Source: CAVONV01 sp963697355 (GTDB taxonomy: Bacteria; Acidobacteriota; Vicinamibacteria; Marinacidobacterales; DATDRI01). From it: a stretch of 64,000 bases of DNA. The stretch lies in NCBI GenBank assembly GCA_963697355.1, contig CAVONV010000002.1, positions 254,680-318,679 of the forward strand, in the 5' to 3' direction. How positions within the stretch are numbered: position 1 is the first letter of the stretch; each line of letters starts with the position of its first letter. Position numbers and translations under genes: made by a program. Shown here in pieces: positions 7,537 through 17,274 of this stretch. The notes under the pieces were generated by a model. That model did no database searches. It saw nothing but the letters and a program-made list of their open reading frames with translations, and was not told the origin of the DNA.

Positions 7537-10500
7537 TCATTTGAGTTTCGAGACGATGTTGCCGTGGCCCGCGGTCTGGAGCGCGTTGTTGAACGCAGGG
7601 ATCGTCTCGGTCACAAAGCGCTCGTACTCTGCGCGGCTTTCCGCGAGTCGACCTTTGAGTAGCTCATAGACTTCGAGTTGCTGGTCGGTGGGACCGTAGT
7701 CTTCGGTGCTTCTGATGTCGCCTGCCCCGGCTCCGACGTCTCCCGAGAACCACAAGAGCTTCGAGTACAGCATCATCTTTTCGCGATAGGACTTGGGATC
7801 AGAGGCGTGGAGCTGCCTCTGGAGAAGCTTGTCTTCAATGGCGATGAGCTCGCCTTGAACCTCGTCCAGCGAATCGAGAAGCGACTTCGCGTCCGGCGTT
7901 TGTGCCAGCACCTTGTTCAGATCCTCGAACTGCTTTCCAATGATCTCCAGGCGATTGATCATAGTCACGACATCGTTGATGTCATCCACAACATTCTTCC
8001 AGAGCGCGACCATCGTCTTGATATCGGCTTCCGTACCGTTGGAGTTCGGGTCCTTTCGGACCTCGACGTTCTGCTCGTACTCCTTGCCGTCCACGGCGAG
8101 CTTCACCTTGTACGTACCCGGTGCGGCCAGGACGCCCCTTTGAGGTGGACCGATTCCCCAGTGGAGGACAGGCCGAGTGTCTCTGCCCCGGAACCGCTTT
8201 TCTTCCCAGACGTGCGGATGGAAGTCGGGGGTCGTACGGAGCTCGATTTGATTCAACCGCTCGTGCCTGAGGTCCCACACGACTCGGTTGAGGCCTTGTT
8301 TGCCGGTGCCGCGAAGCCGCCGGATCTGTTGACCCGTCTCGTCGTGAATCGTGACCGTCACGCCCTCGAGCTCGTCCTTCAAATAGTAGTTGATGGAGGC
8401 TCCGTAAGGGGCTCGTTCCGGACGCGATTGGTCGTTTGGAGGGGAGTCCACACTCTGCCGGTCCTTGAAACGGTAGGCCGGTCGTGGCGTGAACAAATGC
8501 GCGTCGGCCGCCTTGACCTCTGGTGTGAGCTGTTGGAGATGGCTCACATCGTCCATGATCCAGATGCCGCGTCCGTTCGTCCCCACGACGAGGTCATTGA
8601 AGTGTTCCTGAAAGGCGATCCAAGTGATGCAAGCTTGCGGCAAGTCGGCCTGCAGAGACTCCCAATTCTCCCCGTCGTCATAAGACACGTAGATGGCGTT
8701 CGCCGTCCCTGCGTAAAGCAAACCCTTGCGAACCGGGTCCTCCTTGATGGCACTTGTGTAACTGAGCATGGATTTGGGGATGCCGTTATTGATTGCCTTC
8801 CAGGTTTTGCCGTAGTCGGAGGTCTTGAAAAGATGAGGGTCTCGGATGTCTTCTTGATGTCCATCCACCGCAATGTAAGCGCGTCCCGCTTCATGGGTCG
8901 AGGGATCGATCATGCTTACCGTGCCCCAAGGGGGCATGCCGGCTGGTGTAACGTTGTCCCAGTTCGCACCTCCGTCGCGCGTCACATGCATCAGTCCATC
9001 ATTCGAGCCGACCCAAATGACGCCCGCTTCGACCGGTGATTCCGCAATAGCAAACAACGTGCATCCGTACTCGACGCCCAGGTTGTCTTTACTCAAACCG
9101 CCCGATGAGCCCAGCTTGGTCTCATCGTTCAACGTCAAATCCGGACTGATGATCTCCCAGCTTTGGCCGCCGTTCGTCGTCTGGTGGACATATTGGCTTC
9201 CCACCCAGACCTTGTTGTGATCGTGCGGCGACATGGCGACCGGATGTGTCCAGTTCCAGCGATACTTCGTGTCCTTCGCCGGCGCATCGAGAGACTTTTC
9301 CGGCCAGACGTTGACGTTACGGACCAAGCCGTTCTTGTGGTTATAGATCTCGGTCGTCCCCGAGTAACAAGATCCCCAAACGATGTCGTTGTCTGTCGGA
9401 TCCGGGTAGGCGAATCCCGACTCACAGCCGCTCATGGCCACGAAGACGGGAATGTCCGGACCGTAGCCTGGATAAGCAGGCCCACGCTTCGACGTCGAGT
9501 CTTGCATGTTGCTGTAGACCCGGTAGGGAATGTGGTTGTCCACGGCCACGTGGTACATCTGCCCGATCGGCAAGACGACACGGCTCCATTGGCGACCGCG
9601 CGTGGTGGTGATGCTGATTCCGCCGTCGTTACCAATCATCATCCGCTCTGGATTCTTCGGGTCGGCCCACATGTCGTGGTTGTCACCTCCGCCACTGAAA
9701 GGCTCGATGGTTTGTCCACCGTCACGACTGACGTGCATCCGGTTGCATGGGAAATAGATGGTATCTTCGTCGTCGGGCGCAATCGCCATTCGAGTGTAGT
9801 AGTGCGGTCGCTCGTTGATCCCACGGTGGTGGCTGACGACTCTCCAGTTGAATCCACCGTCATCAGAACGCCACAGCGATCCACGATCCCCTGTTTCGAT
9901 CAACGCGTACACCCGCTTGGAGTTCGATGGCGCAATCGCGACGTCGACTTTCCCCACTTCGAACTCGGGCAAGCCGTGGCCTTCGATCTTGTTCCAGGTG
10001 TCACCACCGTCGCGGGAGACGTAGACGCCGCCACCCGGTCCGCCGCTGAATTTGCCCCATGTCTTGATCTCGATCGACCACATACCGGCGAACATGATGT
10101 TGGGATTGTTGGGGTCCATTGCCAATCCTGAGCATCCCGTATCTTCATCGACGGAGAGAACGTGATCCCAAGTTTTTCCGCCATCTGCCGTCTTGAATAC
10201 GCCACGTTCTTTCTGTGGTCCGTAAGCGGTACCCACGGCGCAGGCAAAGACCTTATCGGAGTCGGTCGGGTGGACGATGGTCCTTCCGATACGTCCCGTT
10301 TTCTCGAGACCCATGTTCTGCCAAGTTTCGCCGGCATCTGTGGATTTGTAGATGCCGTCTCCGATGAGGACATTGCTTCGGATGAAGGCTTCGCCAGTTC
10401 CCGCCCATATTTGGTTCGAGTCCGACGGTGCGATCGCCAATGATCCAATGGACTGCGAGGTTTGGTCGTCGAAGATGGGTCGCCAGTTCGTACCGCCATC

Positions 10501-10740
10501 GTCGGATTTCCATACTCCACCAGCGCAAGCGCCCGCGTAGTAGACGTTCGGGTCATTCGAGTCGCAGACCACCGCGCTCACGCGATTCCCCTGGGGTCCC
10601 ACGAAGCGCCAGTCCAGAGGCTCGGCTTCACGGGGGCCGAACCCAAACTGCGCCGCCGCCGGCTGGATTGCAGCAAGAAGGGCCACAACAACGAAAAACG
10701 AGAGACCGACTCGATAGAACAGGGATTTGGAGCTAGACAT
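7537..10740 (-). CDS. Large secreted BNR/sortilin-like propeller protein
   Basis: 1067 residues from ATG 10740, preceded by AGGAGGG. The signal peptide is about residues 1-30 (ending AAAQF). The body has repeated Asp-box motifs (VWKSDDGGTNW, IYKSTDAGETW, VYVSRDGGDTW, LFKTSDYGKTW), the signature of a beta-propeller of the BNR/VPS10 type. A C-terminal Ig-like and helical region follows, with DUF-like coiled segments. Such proteins are frequent in Acidobacteriota and Bacteroidota and are usually annotated as glycosyl hydrolases without proof. Location is periplasmic or extracellular. The 56 codons before ATG 10740 are open but lack a signal sequence. Confidence 0.85.
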   Translation of the reverse strand: MSSSKSLFYRVGLSFFVVVALLAAIQPAAAQFGFGPREAEPLDWRFVGPQGNRVSAVVCDSNDPNVYYAGACAGGVWKSDDGGTNWRPIFDDQTSQSIGSLAIAPSDSNQIWAGTGEAFIRSNVLIGDGIYKSTDAGETWQNMGLEKTGRIGRTIVHPTDSDKVFACAVGTAYGPQKERGVFKTADGGKTWDHVLSVDEDTGCSGLAMDPNNPNIMFAGMWSIEIKTWGKFSGGPGGGVYVSRDGGDTWNKIEGHGLPEFEVGKVDVAIAPSNSKRVYALIETGDRGSLWRSDDGGFNWRVVSHHRGINERPHYYTRMAIAPDDEDTIYFPCNRMHVSRDGGQTIEPFSGGGDNHDMWADPKNPERMMIGNDGGISITTTRGRQWSRVVLPIGQMYHVAVDNHIPYRVYSNMQDSTSKRGPAYPGYGPDIPVFVAMSGCESGFAYPDPTDNDIVWGSCYSGTTEIYNHKNGLVRNVNVWPEKSLDAPAKDTKYRWNWTHPVAMSPHDHNKVWVGSQYVHQTTNGGQSWEIISPDLTLNDETKLGSSGGLSKDNLGVEYGCTLFAIAESPVEAGVIWVGSNDGLMHVTRDGGANWDNVTPAGMPPWGTVSMIDPSTHEAGRAYIAVDGHQEDIRDPHLFKTSDYGKTWKAINNGIPKSMLSYTSAIKEDPVRKGLLYAGTANAIYVSYDDGENWESLQADLPQACITWIAFQEHFNDLVVGTNGRGIWIMDDVSHLQQLTPEVKAADAHLFTPRPAYRFKDRQSVDSPPNDQSRPERAPYGASINYYLKDELEGVTVTIHDETGQQIRRLRGTGKQGLNRVVWDLRHERLNQIELRTTPDFHPHVWEEKRFRGRDTRPVLHWGIGPPQRGVLAAPGTYKVKLAVDGKEYEQNVEVRKDPNSNGTEADIKTMVALWKNVVDDINDVVTMINRLEIIGKQFEDLNKVLAQTPDAKSLLDSLDEVQGELIAIEDKLLQRQLHASDPKSYREKMMLYSKLLWFSGDVGAGAGDIRSTEDYGPTDQQLEVYELLKGRLAESRAEYERFVTETIPAFNNALQTAGHGNIVSKLK

Positions 10741-10982
10741 GTTCCCTCCTAGGCAGGATGTAAAGGCACAGGACGACACAGTGAAACTTATCCTATTAGG
10801 CCGCCGCGCTGGGGAGCCATTGTACTCCCAAACGGGTCGGGAGTCAGACCCCAGTTCTCCGCAACCCTGCCCGCCTCGCCCGGGAGGGCCGTGCAAGACC
10901 GACTCCAATCTGGTAAACTATTACTCTAACTAAAAATAAAAAAGAATAACCCCAACTTCGAGCGCTGACCGGATCGTTCAAG

Positions 10983-12587
10983 GTGAGTTCCTACGGAAGG
11001 TATGTGACGCGCGGCGTGATCGGCCGCGGTAGCACGGGAGTCGTGTACCGTGGATACGACCCCGTCATCGACCGCATGGTCGCTGTCAAGACGGTCGTCT
11101 TCCCTCGAAACCTTCCCCGCGACTCGCGCGAATCGTATCTCGGGCGTTTTACGAGAGAAGCAAGGATCGCCGGCCGACTCCTCCATCCCAACATCGTCGT
11201 CACCTACGATTCCGCGACGGACGAGAAGACAGGGATTCCCTTCATCATTATGGAACTGGTGGAGGGCGAGACACTGAACCAAAGGCTGAGTGACCAAGAA
11301 GTCCTTCCCTGGCGAGAAGCGCTCGAGATCATCATTCCTATTGCCCGCGCCCTCGATTACGCGCACGAGAGCGGTGTCATTCATCGGGACATCAAGCCGG
11401 CGAATGTCATTCTTACGCCACGAGGTATACCCAAGCTGGCGGACTTTGGCATCGCAAAACTCCCGACGGGAGAAACCACACAGACTCAGACCATCGTAGG
11501 GACTCCCCACTACATGTCGCCGGAACAGCTCATGGGGAAGGCGATCGATCGGCGCAGCGACATCTTTTCGTTGGGCGTGCTCTTGTATACGATCATTGCC
11601 GGGCGTCCGCCCTTCGACGGCGACGATATCTCATCCATCGTCAGTCAAGTCCTCTACAAAGAGCAAGAGCCGCTCTCGAGCATGGTCAAGGACACGCCAC
11701 CCGATCTTGATGGGGTTCTCGCGCGCGCACTGGAAAAAGACGTCGACCGACGCCACAGCACGGCCGGTGAGTTGGCAGAGGAGCTCATTGCCATAGAGCT
11801 CGGCGCACCGCTTGTCGAATCAACGCAGCCCTATGTGGGAACCTTGGGAACCGTCTCCTCTGTCGCCGATTCCGATTGGTCACCGGCTTCAGCGATAGGT
11901 CGGTTTGCTGCATCCAGCGCGTGGATAGTTCTGGGGGCGCTTATTTCGGCGGTCATGCTTTCCCTCTTGTTTGGACATGAATTAAAGGAAGCAAATTTCC
12001 CGCCTGATCCGGCAGCCACTCACTCGACGGCAATCAACATCGACCCTCCGGCCATACCGATGAGCCACGACGCTGCGCCGATATCTCGAGAATCCGAACC
12101 TCCGGCCTCTCCGAAAGAGGAGCCCACCGAAGCCGATCTCTTTCTTTCCGCCGCCATGGCATTGGAAAATGGAGACCTCGAGGAAAGTCGACAGAAGCTC
12201 GAAGAGCTCCGGGAGACCAATCCCGAACTTGTCGCCACCTCGCAGTTGGCGGAAGACGTCGATCTGGAGCTTTGGAAGGAATCGCTTCCTCTGTCCTTTC
12301 AGGTAAGGCACGACCACCGCATCGGGAGCTGCCGGGGAACGCTCCATTTGGCGAGCTGGGGGATAGAGTTCCGCTCCCCGGAGCACGAGGTCATGAGGTG
12401 GACCTTCGACGAGATCCGCATCATGGAACGACCGACGATTTGGCGTTTCGAGATCGCGACGCGCGAGAAAGATCTCCTGATTATCGGCAGGCCCAAGTAC
12501 TACAATTTCGAGCTGATCGATGCCCCTCTCGAAGTCGAGACCTGGCGCCGGTACCGCATACTAGCCGAGGAAATGCGGGCGAAGTAA
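10983..12587 (+). CDS. Transmembrane Ser/Thr protein kinase (Hanks type)
   Basis: 534 residues from GTG 10983. Kinase domain about residues 7-270: glycine loop GRGSTGVVYRG, catalytic lysine in VAVKTV, HRDIKPAN (Asp136), DFG in LADFGIAK, and an activation segment with GTPHYMSPEQ. One membrane segment follows (WIVLGALISAVMLSLLFG), then a linker rich in Pro/Glu. The C-terminal domain of about 90 residues has a PH-like look (GTLHLASWGIEFRS, MRWTFDEI). Active-site residues are intact. It is divergently oriented from the BNR gene across 242 bases. Confidence 0.92.
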   Translation: MSSYGRYVTRGVIGRGSTGVVYRGYDPVIDRMVAVKTVVFPRNLPRDSRESYLGRFTREARIAGRLLHPNIVVTYDSATDEKTGIPFIIMELVEGETLNQRLSDQEVLPWREALEIIIPIARALDYAHESGVIHRDIKPANVILTPRGIPKLADFGIAKLPTGETTQTQTIVGTPHYMSPEQLMGKAIDRRSDIFSLGVLLYTIIAGRPPFDGDDISSIVSQVLYKEQEPLSSMVKDTPPDLDGVLARALEKDVDRRHSTAGELAEELIAIELGAPLVESTQPYVGTLGTVSSVADSDWSPASAIGRFAASSAWIVLGALISAVMLSLLFGHELKEANFPPDPAATHSTAINIDPPAIPMSHDAAPISRESEPPASPKEEPTEADLFLSAAMALENGDLEESRQKLEELRETNPELVATSQLAEDVDLELWKESLPLSFQVRHDHRIGSCRGTLHLASWGIEFRSPEHEVMRWTFDEIRIMERPTIWRFEIATREKDLLIIGRPKYYNFELIDAPLEVETWRRYRILAEEMRAK

Positions 12588-12937
12588 CCCTGCCTTCCTC
12601 GAGGCTCCCCTTCACAGACCAGGACACTACCCATTCGATCGAAACGGTGCGCTTTTTCTTTCCCATAACAGAAGAAAACGTCTAAAGTTAGCCCTGAAGC
12701 AACTGTAATGCGTCTTTCGTGTTGGTGGAATGGCTTTTGGTACAGCTCTCCCGTGCCCGCTTCCGTTCCCCCGCCCGAGCCCGATGGGTTCCGATTGAAA
12801 ACCATTTGCATCGCATTTGTCACAGACCTGCGTTTGGTGCTTCTGGCTGGGGAACGGACTCGGACTACTACAAGAACAGGGACAGTCTTCCTGTGTGCTA
12901 GGATGCGTCCGAGACTAGGGCTTAATCTTCATATCAG
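12588..12937. other. Intergenic region with G-rich repeat
   Basis: 350 bases without a convincing gene. A 77-codon frame (12708-12941) has atypical composition and is not called. Bases about 12746-12785 (G-rich on the minus strand) match the G-rich stretch at 23527-23575 over roughly 35 bases, so this is a dispersed repeat. Confidence 0.5.
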
Positions 12938-14812
12938 ATGACAATCATTTCAGGTGTATTCTCCAGGGGCACAGGCGATTTTCTGCGTGTGTGGCGAGAA
13001 CTTCTCACGACCGACCTTGTTTACAAGGCCGTCGCCTTCGTGCTGCTGATACCGCTCGCCGGCTTGGCGTTGAGCTTGTTTGTGTCGACGTCGGGAGGGC
13101 CTGCTCTCGCCGATCAAGACATTTTGTTCTTCGTTTTGAGCCCCATCGGTCTCGTGGCTCTCGTTGTCGTGAGCGCCGTGACGCTCACGATCGTTGCACT
13201 CGAGCAAGCTTGCTTGATGACCATCGGCATGGCTGCCATCGACGCTGCCCATGTCAGCACGACAGCGGCACTTTGGTTCGGGGCGGGGCGGGCCGGCTCA
13301 GTCCTCAAGCTCGCGTTCCGGATCGTCACCAACGTCCTCATCGTCGCCACTCCTTTTCTCCTTGCTGGAGGCATCATCTATCTGACGCTTCTCACCGAGT
13401 TCGACATCAACTTCTACTTGACGGAGAAGCCGCCCGCCTTTTGGTACGCGGCATCGATGATCGGCACCCTCCTTCTCGTGATGGCCGTCGTGCTCATCTA
13501 CCGTCTTGTCGGCTGGATCTTCGCTCTGCCTCTTCACCTCTTCGAAGCCATGGAACCACGCGAAGCATTGAAGGTGAGTCAAGAAAGAACGAAAGGCCAC
13601 CGGTGGACGGTTTTATGGGTGATGGCAGGATGGTTCGGGTTCACGGCTTTCCTATCCGCGTTCGCCTCGGGTGTCGTGAATTTGTTGGGCCGGTCGATTC
13701 TGCCTTCCTTGGCGAACTCCATGGGAATCTTGGTTTTCACTATGGGTGGGCTGGTTGTGATTTGGAGCGTTGCAAATCTGGCGATTGGCCTCATCTCTGC
13801 ATCCGCCTTTGCTCTCCTAACCGTCCGTCTTTATGACCGCTCGGGAAGATCTCGAGATGCAAGGTTCGCTTGGCCGGAGGTCAGTGAACCAAGACGGGCA
13901 AGATCGGGACGGGTTCTTTCGACCAGGACGCTCCTAGCGGGATTAGCCGTGGCAGCCATCGCAGCCGGAGTCGTCGGAGGCCTCTTTGTGGATAGCATTC
14001 GCTTGGCCGACGACGTCCTGATCATGGCTCATCGCGGAGCCGCGGGAGCCGCCCCCGAGAACACGCTGGCTTCGGTCGAACGCGGCATCGCTGATGGCAC
14101 CGATTTTGTGGAGATTGATGTCCAGGAGACAGCCGATGGCGAAGTCGTGGTGATCCACGATAGCGATCTGAAGAAGATCGGTGGAGTCGACCTCAAGGTC
14201 TGGGACGCGACTTATGAAAAGCTCCAGAGGATCGACGTGGGAGGTTGGTTCTCCCCAGAGTTCTCCGATGAACGTGTTCCGAAACTCGAGCAGGTTCTAG
14301 AGCTTTGCAGGGACAAGGCCGGTGTCAATATCGAGCTCAAATACTACGGGCATGACCAACGTCTCGAAGAACGCGTGGTGGAGATCGTGGAACGTACGCG
14401 CATGGAGTCCCAGATCGTCGTGATGTCGCTCAAGTATGAAGCTGTCCAAAAGATGCGTCGCTTGAGACCGGACTGGACGATCGGGCTTCTGACCGCTACA
14501 GCGGTGGGCAAACTGACGCGACTCGACGCGGACTTCCTGGCGGTTCATACGGGGCTCGTGACCACGAGTTTTGTTCGTGCGGCGCACGACCGCGGCAAAA
14601 AGGTCTTCGCCTGGACCGTCAACGATCCCATCCAAATGTCCAGGATGATCACCTTGGGCGTCGACGCCCTCATCACGGACGAGCCCGCTCTCGCTAGGGC
14701 CGTTCTGATAGAACGTGCCGAAATGAATCCCGCCGAGCGCCTCTTGTTGTCGCTGTCCCTCTATTTTGGAGTCACGCCTGAGCAGCTGGGGCCGGAAACC
14801 GACGTCAATTAG
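12938..14812 (+). CDS. Glycerophosphodiester phosphodiesterase with N-terminal membrane domain
   Basis: 624 residues. The first about 345 residues contain eight or so hydrophobic segments, matching the membrane domain found in some GDPDs. The catalytic TIM-barrel domain follows: HRGAAGAAPENT (His365 region), FVEIDVQETADGEVVVIHD, and a C-terminal FAWTVNDP. Expected reaction: hydrolysis of glycerophosphodiesters to glycerol-3-phosphate and an alcohol, at the membrane. All core motifs are present. Confidence 0.9.
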   Translation: MTIISGVFSRGTGDFLRVWRELLTTDLVYKAVAFVLLIPLAGLALSLFVSTSGGPALADQDILFFVLSPIGLVALVVVSAVTLTIVALEQACLMTIGMAAIDAAHVSTTAALWFGAGRAGSVLKLAFRIVTNVLIVATPFLLAGGIIYLTLLTEFDINFYLTEKPPAFWYAASMIGTLLLVMAVVLIYRLVGWIFALPLHLFEAMEPREALKVSQERTKGHRWTVLWVMAGWFGFTAFLSAFASGVVNLLGRSILPSLANSMGILVFTMGGLVVIWSVANLAIGLISASAFALLTVRLYDRSGRSRDARFAWPEVSEPRRARSGRVLSTRTLLAGLAVAAIAAGVVGGLFVDSIRLADDVLIMAHRGAAGAAPENTLASVERGIADGTDFVEIDVQETADGEVVVIHDSDLKKIGGVDLKVWDATYEKLQRIDVGGWFSPEFSDERVPKLEQVLELCRDKAGVNIELKYYGHDQRLEERVVEIVERTRMESQIVVMSLKYEAVQKMRRLRPDWTIGLLTATAVGKLTRLDADFLAVHTGLVTTSFVRAAHDRGKKVFAWTVNDPIQMSRMITLGVDALITDEPALARAVLIERAEMNPAERLLLSLSLYFGVTPEQLGPETDVN

Positions 14813-14981
14813 CCGTGGAACTTTCTTGCCCGTTGCGGGCAACAAACGTCCAGCCAGACATCCTCACAACAATCCTCGCGCTGCGGAAGAGCAAAGCTCT
14901 TGACATCGCTCCATCTATCGGTTTCTATGTATGTATAGTCAACATTTCGTAGAACATTGAAGAGACGAATGGAGGACGTCC

Positions 14982-15893
14982 ATGGCGCGGCTCCTATACA
15001 CGATCTCCGAGGAGGGCACGAGCGACGAACATTGTTACGAGCTCGAAGTGGACGCCGTCGCCATCGGGAGGGGCGAGGACAATCAGATCGTTCTCTTTCA
15101 ATCTGGTGTCTCCCGGCATCACGCGGAGATCGTCAAAACCCCGGGGGGGCATCTTCTTTTGGATCGCGGGAGCACGAATGGAACGTTTGTCGGTCACGAA
15201 AAGATCACCGAGCACAGGCTAAGGGACGGTGATGTCTTTAGGGTCGGCACGGTCACGCTCCGATACCTCGGCGAGCTCGATGAAGCGGGCTCCATTGGCG
15301 AAAAGCCCTTGTACCGCTCCATCGAATGTCCCTCTTGCTCGGCCCGCATCGAAGGACCATGCAATTTTTGCCCCGCTTGTAGAGCCCGGATCACGGATAG
15401 GTCCGATGGATCCGGACCCGGCCGACTTCGACCATCGTCGCGGACGTTCGGACTCGCTGCCGCTCTCATTTTCGTATTGCTCCTGGGGACGGCCGCGTGG
15501 TTCGCCGGCTCGTTTCTTATCGACGTCGCCCGAGGCATCGTCTCGTCTGAATCAACGGTCGCTTCTGTTGCTCCGGAGATGGCTGCTTTCGGAGACGCGG
15601 TCAAGCTTCGTGGCGCGTCTGTATCGTTCACCGCCGGTCCCGAGGGTGCAGTCACCACCCTCGCGGATGGAGCCCGCGTCGACGTCCCCGCGGGTGCCTT
15701 GAGCCGACCCATTCGGTTTCAAGGGGCGGTGATGGATGTCGAGATCCATCGTCTCTCTGCCGATTTCTCCGCCGCCCGAGTTTACATGGTGGGGACCGAC
15801 ATGGAGACCGGGCCTTTGAGTCAGCCTGTCGTCCTGGAGTTGCCACTTTCAGGATCTTCGAATCCATACGCTCGCCATCTTTGCGGGCGCTGA
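14982..15893 (+). CDS. FHA-domain membrane protein, N-terminal half of a frameshifted gene
   Basis: 303 residues, start supported by GGAGG at 14971. FHA domain about 23-90 (IGRGEDNQIVL, VSRHHAEI, RGSTNGTFVG) for phosphothreonine binding. A zinc-ribbon-like CPSC...CNFCPAC follows at about 110-130, then one membrane segment at about 150-175. A beta-rich extracytoplasmic part (VDVPAGALSRPIRFQG) comes last. The frame ends at 15893, but codons one base over continue smoothly from about 15868 into the metalloprotease-like part that ends at 17091. It was probably one protein of about 700 residues. Confidence 0.8.
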   Translation: MARLLYTISEEGTSDEHCYELEVDAVAIGRGEDNQIVLFQSGVSRHHAEIVKTPGGHLLLDRGSTNGTFVGHEKITEHRLRDGDVFRVGTVTLRYLGELDEAGSIGEKPLYRSIECPSCSARIEGPCNFCPACRARITDRSDGSGPGRLRPSSRTFGLAAALIFVLLLGTAAWFAGSFLIDVARGIVSSESTVASVAPEMAAFGDAVKLRGASVSFTAGPEGAVTTLADGARVDVPAGALSRPIRFQGAVMDVEIHRLSADFSAARVYMVGTDMETGPLSQPVVLELPLSGSSNPYARHLCGR

Positions 15894-15963
15894 TTGGCGG
15901 GCCCTGCCGTCCCAGACCGGACCGTCCGCTCGCATCGAGCTGGGTGCCTTCTCCCGAAGGTAC

Positions 15964-17091
15964 GTGGCTGTTTTGAACGCCACGGCGTCCTCTCCGAGCG
16001 GCTCTCCCGAACCCGGCACGAGTGTCGATGTGCTCGAGCCCAACCTGGCTAAGCGGGCCCGGTTCCATGTGAATACATTCCTCCGTTGGTTCGAGAAGAA
16101 CGAGTTCAACGGGGTGATATCTCTCGGCGACGCCTCGCAGTACGAAAAGGCCCTGACGACCAAGTTGGACGTCTCGATCGATCCGAACTTCTCCCACACA
16201 GGGAAGTACTACCCCTACCGAGCAAGATGGTTCGGCGGTGCCCTGGGTCTACAGCTCAGGAACAGTCAGCTGGTCGTCAAGGAGCTCAGGAAGGACTTTC
16301 TTGTATTAAAGACGATTTGGCACGAGCTCACCCACCACCGGATCAGTCTTCTGGGCGGCGAATCCTGTGGCGCGGAAGAAACCTACACGGAGCTCATCGA
16401 GAACCGCGTCGACTGGCTCGGCTACGCTCGCGGCTTCGACGCGTATTTTAAGAAACACAAAGCCCTGGACGGCCGAACCTGTGCGGAGATTCAGAGGCGA
16501 TGGGACAATCTGGCGGGTCGTTGGGAGAACTTCAATGGTAACCATCTCTCAGGCCCTTTTTCCTGGCAGGATCCGGGAGGCGCCACCTGCGGTGTAAACG
16601 ACGAGACCTATACGATCACACCGGAGCTCATCCGGAAGTGGGATGAGAAGTTGGGTATCGATGTCGATATCAAAAAGGTGCGCGCGGCCTACGAGAAGAA
16701 GATGAGCGCAATGAGCTCATCGGGAAGCAAGCCCTGCACCTTGCGCGAGCTCAAGCCTTCTCCCCCACCGCTAAACCAACAAGGGGCTTCTCCAAACGCG
16801 CCGGCAAACGAACAAGGAAGCTCGCCCCAACAGGAGGGTGAGGATCACCCCTGTCCGATAGTCGAGTTGCGGCAGGAAAAGTGCTCCTGGTCTCCGGATG
16901 GATACAAGGTCGACCCTTGTCCGCCTGGCTACTGCTTCGATACCGGTCCCCGCGGGTCCTATATCTGTGTTCAAATCGATAATGTCACAAACGGAAAACG
17001 TTCCTACACGGGGCGCATCATCTGCCAGGACGGCTTCGTGGCGGAGCGGGATCCCTGCTCGAGTCTGATCCTCGAGTGTGTCCCGCAGTAG
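15964..17091 (+). CDS. HExxH metallopeptidase-like domain, C-terminal half of the FHA protein
   Basis: 375 codons from GTG 15964; the frame is already open from before 15841. It has IWHELTHHRI, a classical HExxH zinc-binding motif, followed by EETYTELIENRVDWLGYARG, where a downstream Glu could be the third ligand. A Pro/Asn/Gln-rich linker and a Cys-rich C-terminus (CPPGYCFD and others) come next. No signal of its own, consistent with being the extracytoplasmic end of the FHA protein. The +1 shift near 15868 is not in a homopolymer. Confidence 0.7.
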   Translation: MAVLNATASSPSGSPEPGTSVDVLEPNLAKRARFHVNTFLRWFEKNEFNGVISLGDASQYEKALTTKLDVSIDPNFSHTGKYYPYRARWFGGALGLQLRNSQLVVKELRKDFLVLKTIWHELTHHRISLLGGESCGAEETYTELIENRVDWLGYARGFDAYFKKHKALDGRTCAEIQRRWDNLAGRWENFNGNHLSGPFSWQDPGGATCGVNDETYTITPELIRKWDEKLGIDVDIKKVRAAYEKKMSAMSSSGSKPCTLRELKPSPPPLNQQGASPNAPANEQGSSPQQEGEDHPCPIVELRQEKCSWSPDGYKVDPCPPGYCFDTGPRGSYICVQIDNVTNGKRSYTGRIICQDGFVAERDPCSSLILECVPQ

Positions 17092-17274
17092 TCAGGTTCG
17101 TCGCCAAAAGATGGCCGGGCATCCACCCCATCACAGCCATGAGTCGATTTCAGCATTCGATCTGGTATCCTAGGCGAGATCCGTCGTCGAGCCAGCCCCT
17201 GAGCAAACAGCTCGGCACGAATCCGAGCGGGCTGTCGGCTGGCTGGTGCGCGGCAAACGTCTGGGAGAGCTAGA

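Noticed and set aside
7678..9039. Long plus-strand open frame opposite the BNR protein
   Set aside because: It is antisense to a well-supported secreted propeller gene, has no recognisable motif, and GC-rich codon bias on one strand commonly opens the opposite strand.
9163..10131. Second long plus-strand frame opposite the BNR protein
   Set aside because: Same reason; its residues are the reversed codon pattern of the Asp-box repeats.
12708..12941. 77-codon frame before the GDPD gene
   Set aside because: It overlaps a dispersed G-rich repeat and has no motif or ribosome site.
14900..14940. Promoter with TTGACA before the FHA gene
   Set aside because: The nearest acceptable -10 hexamers are 20 or 28 bases away, outside usual spacing.
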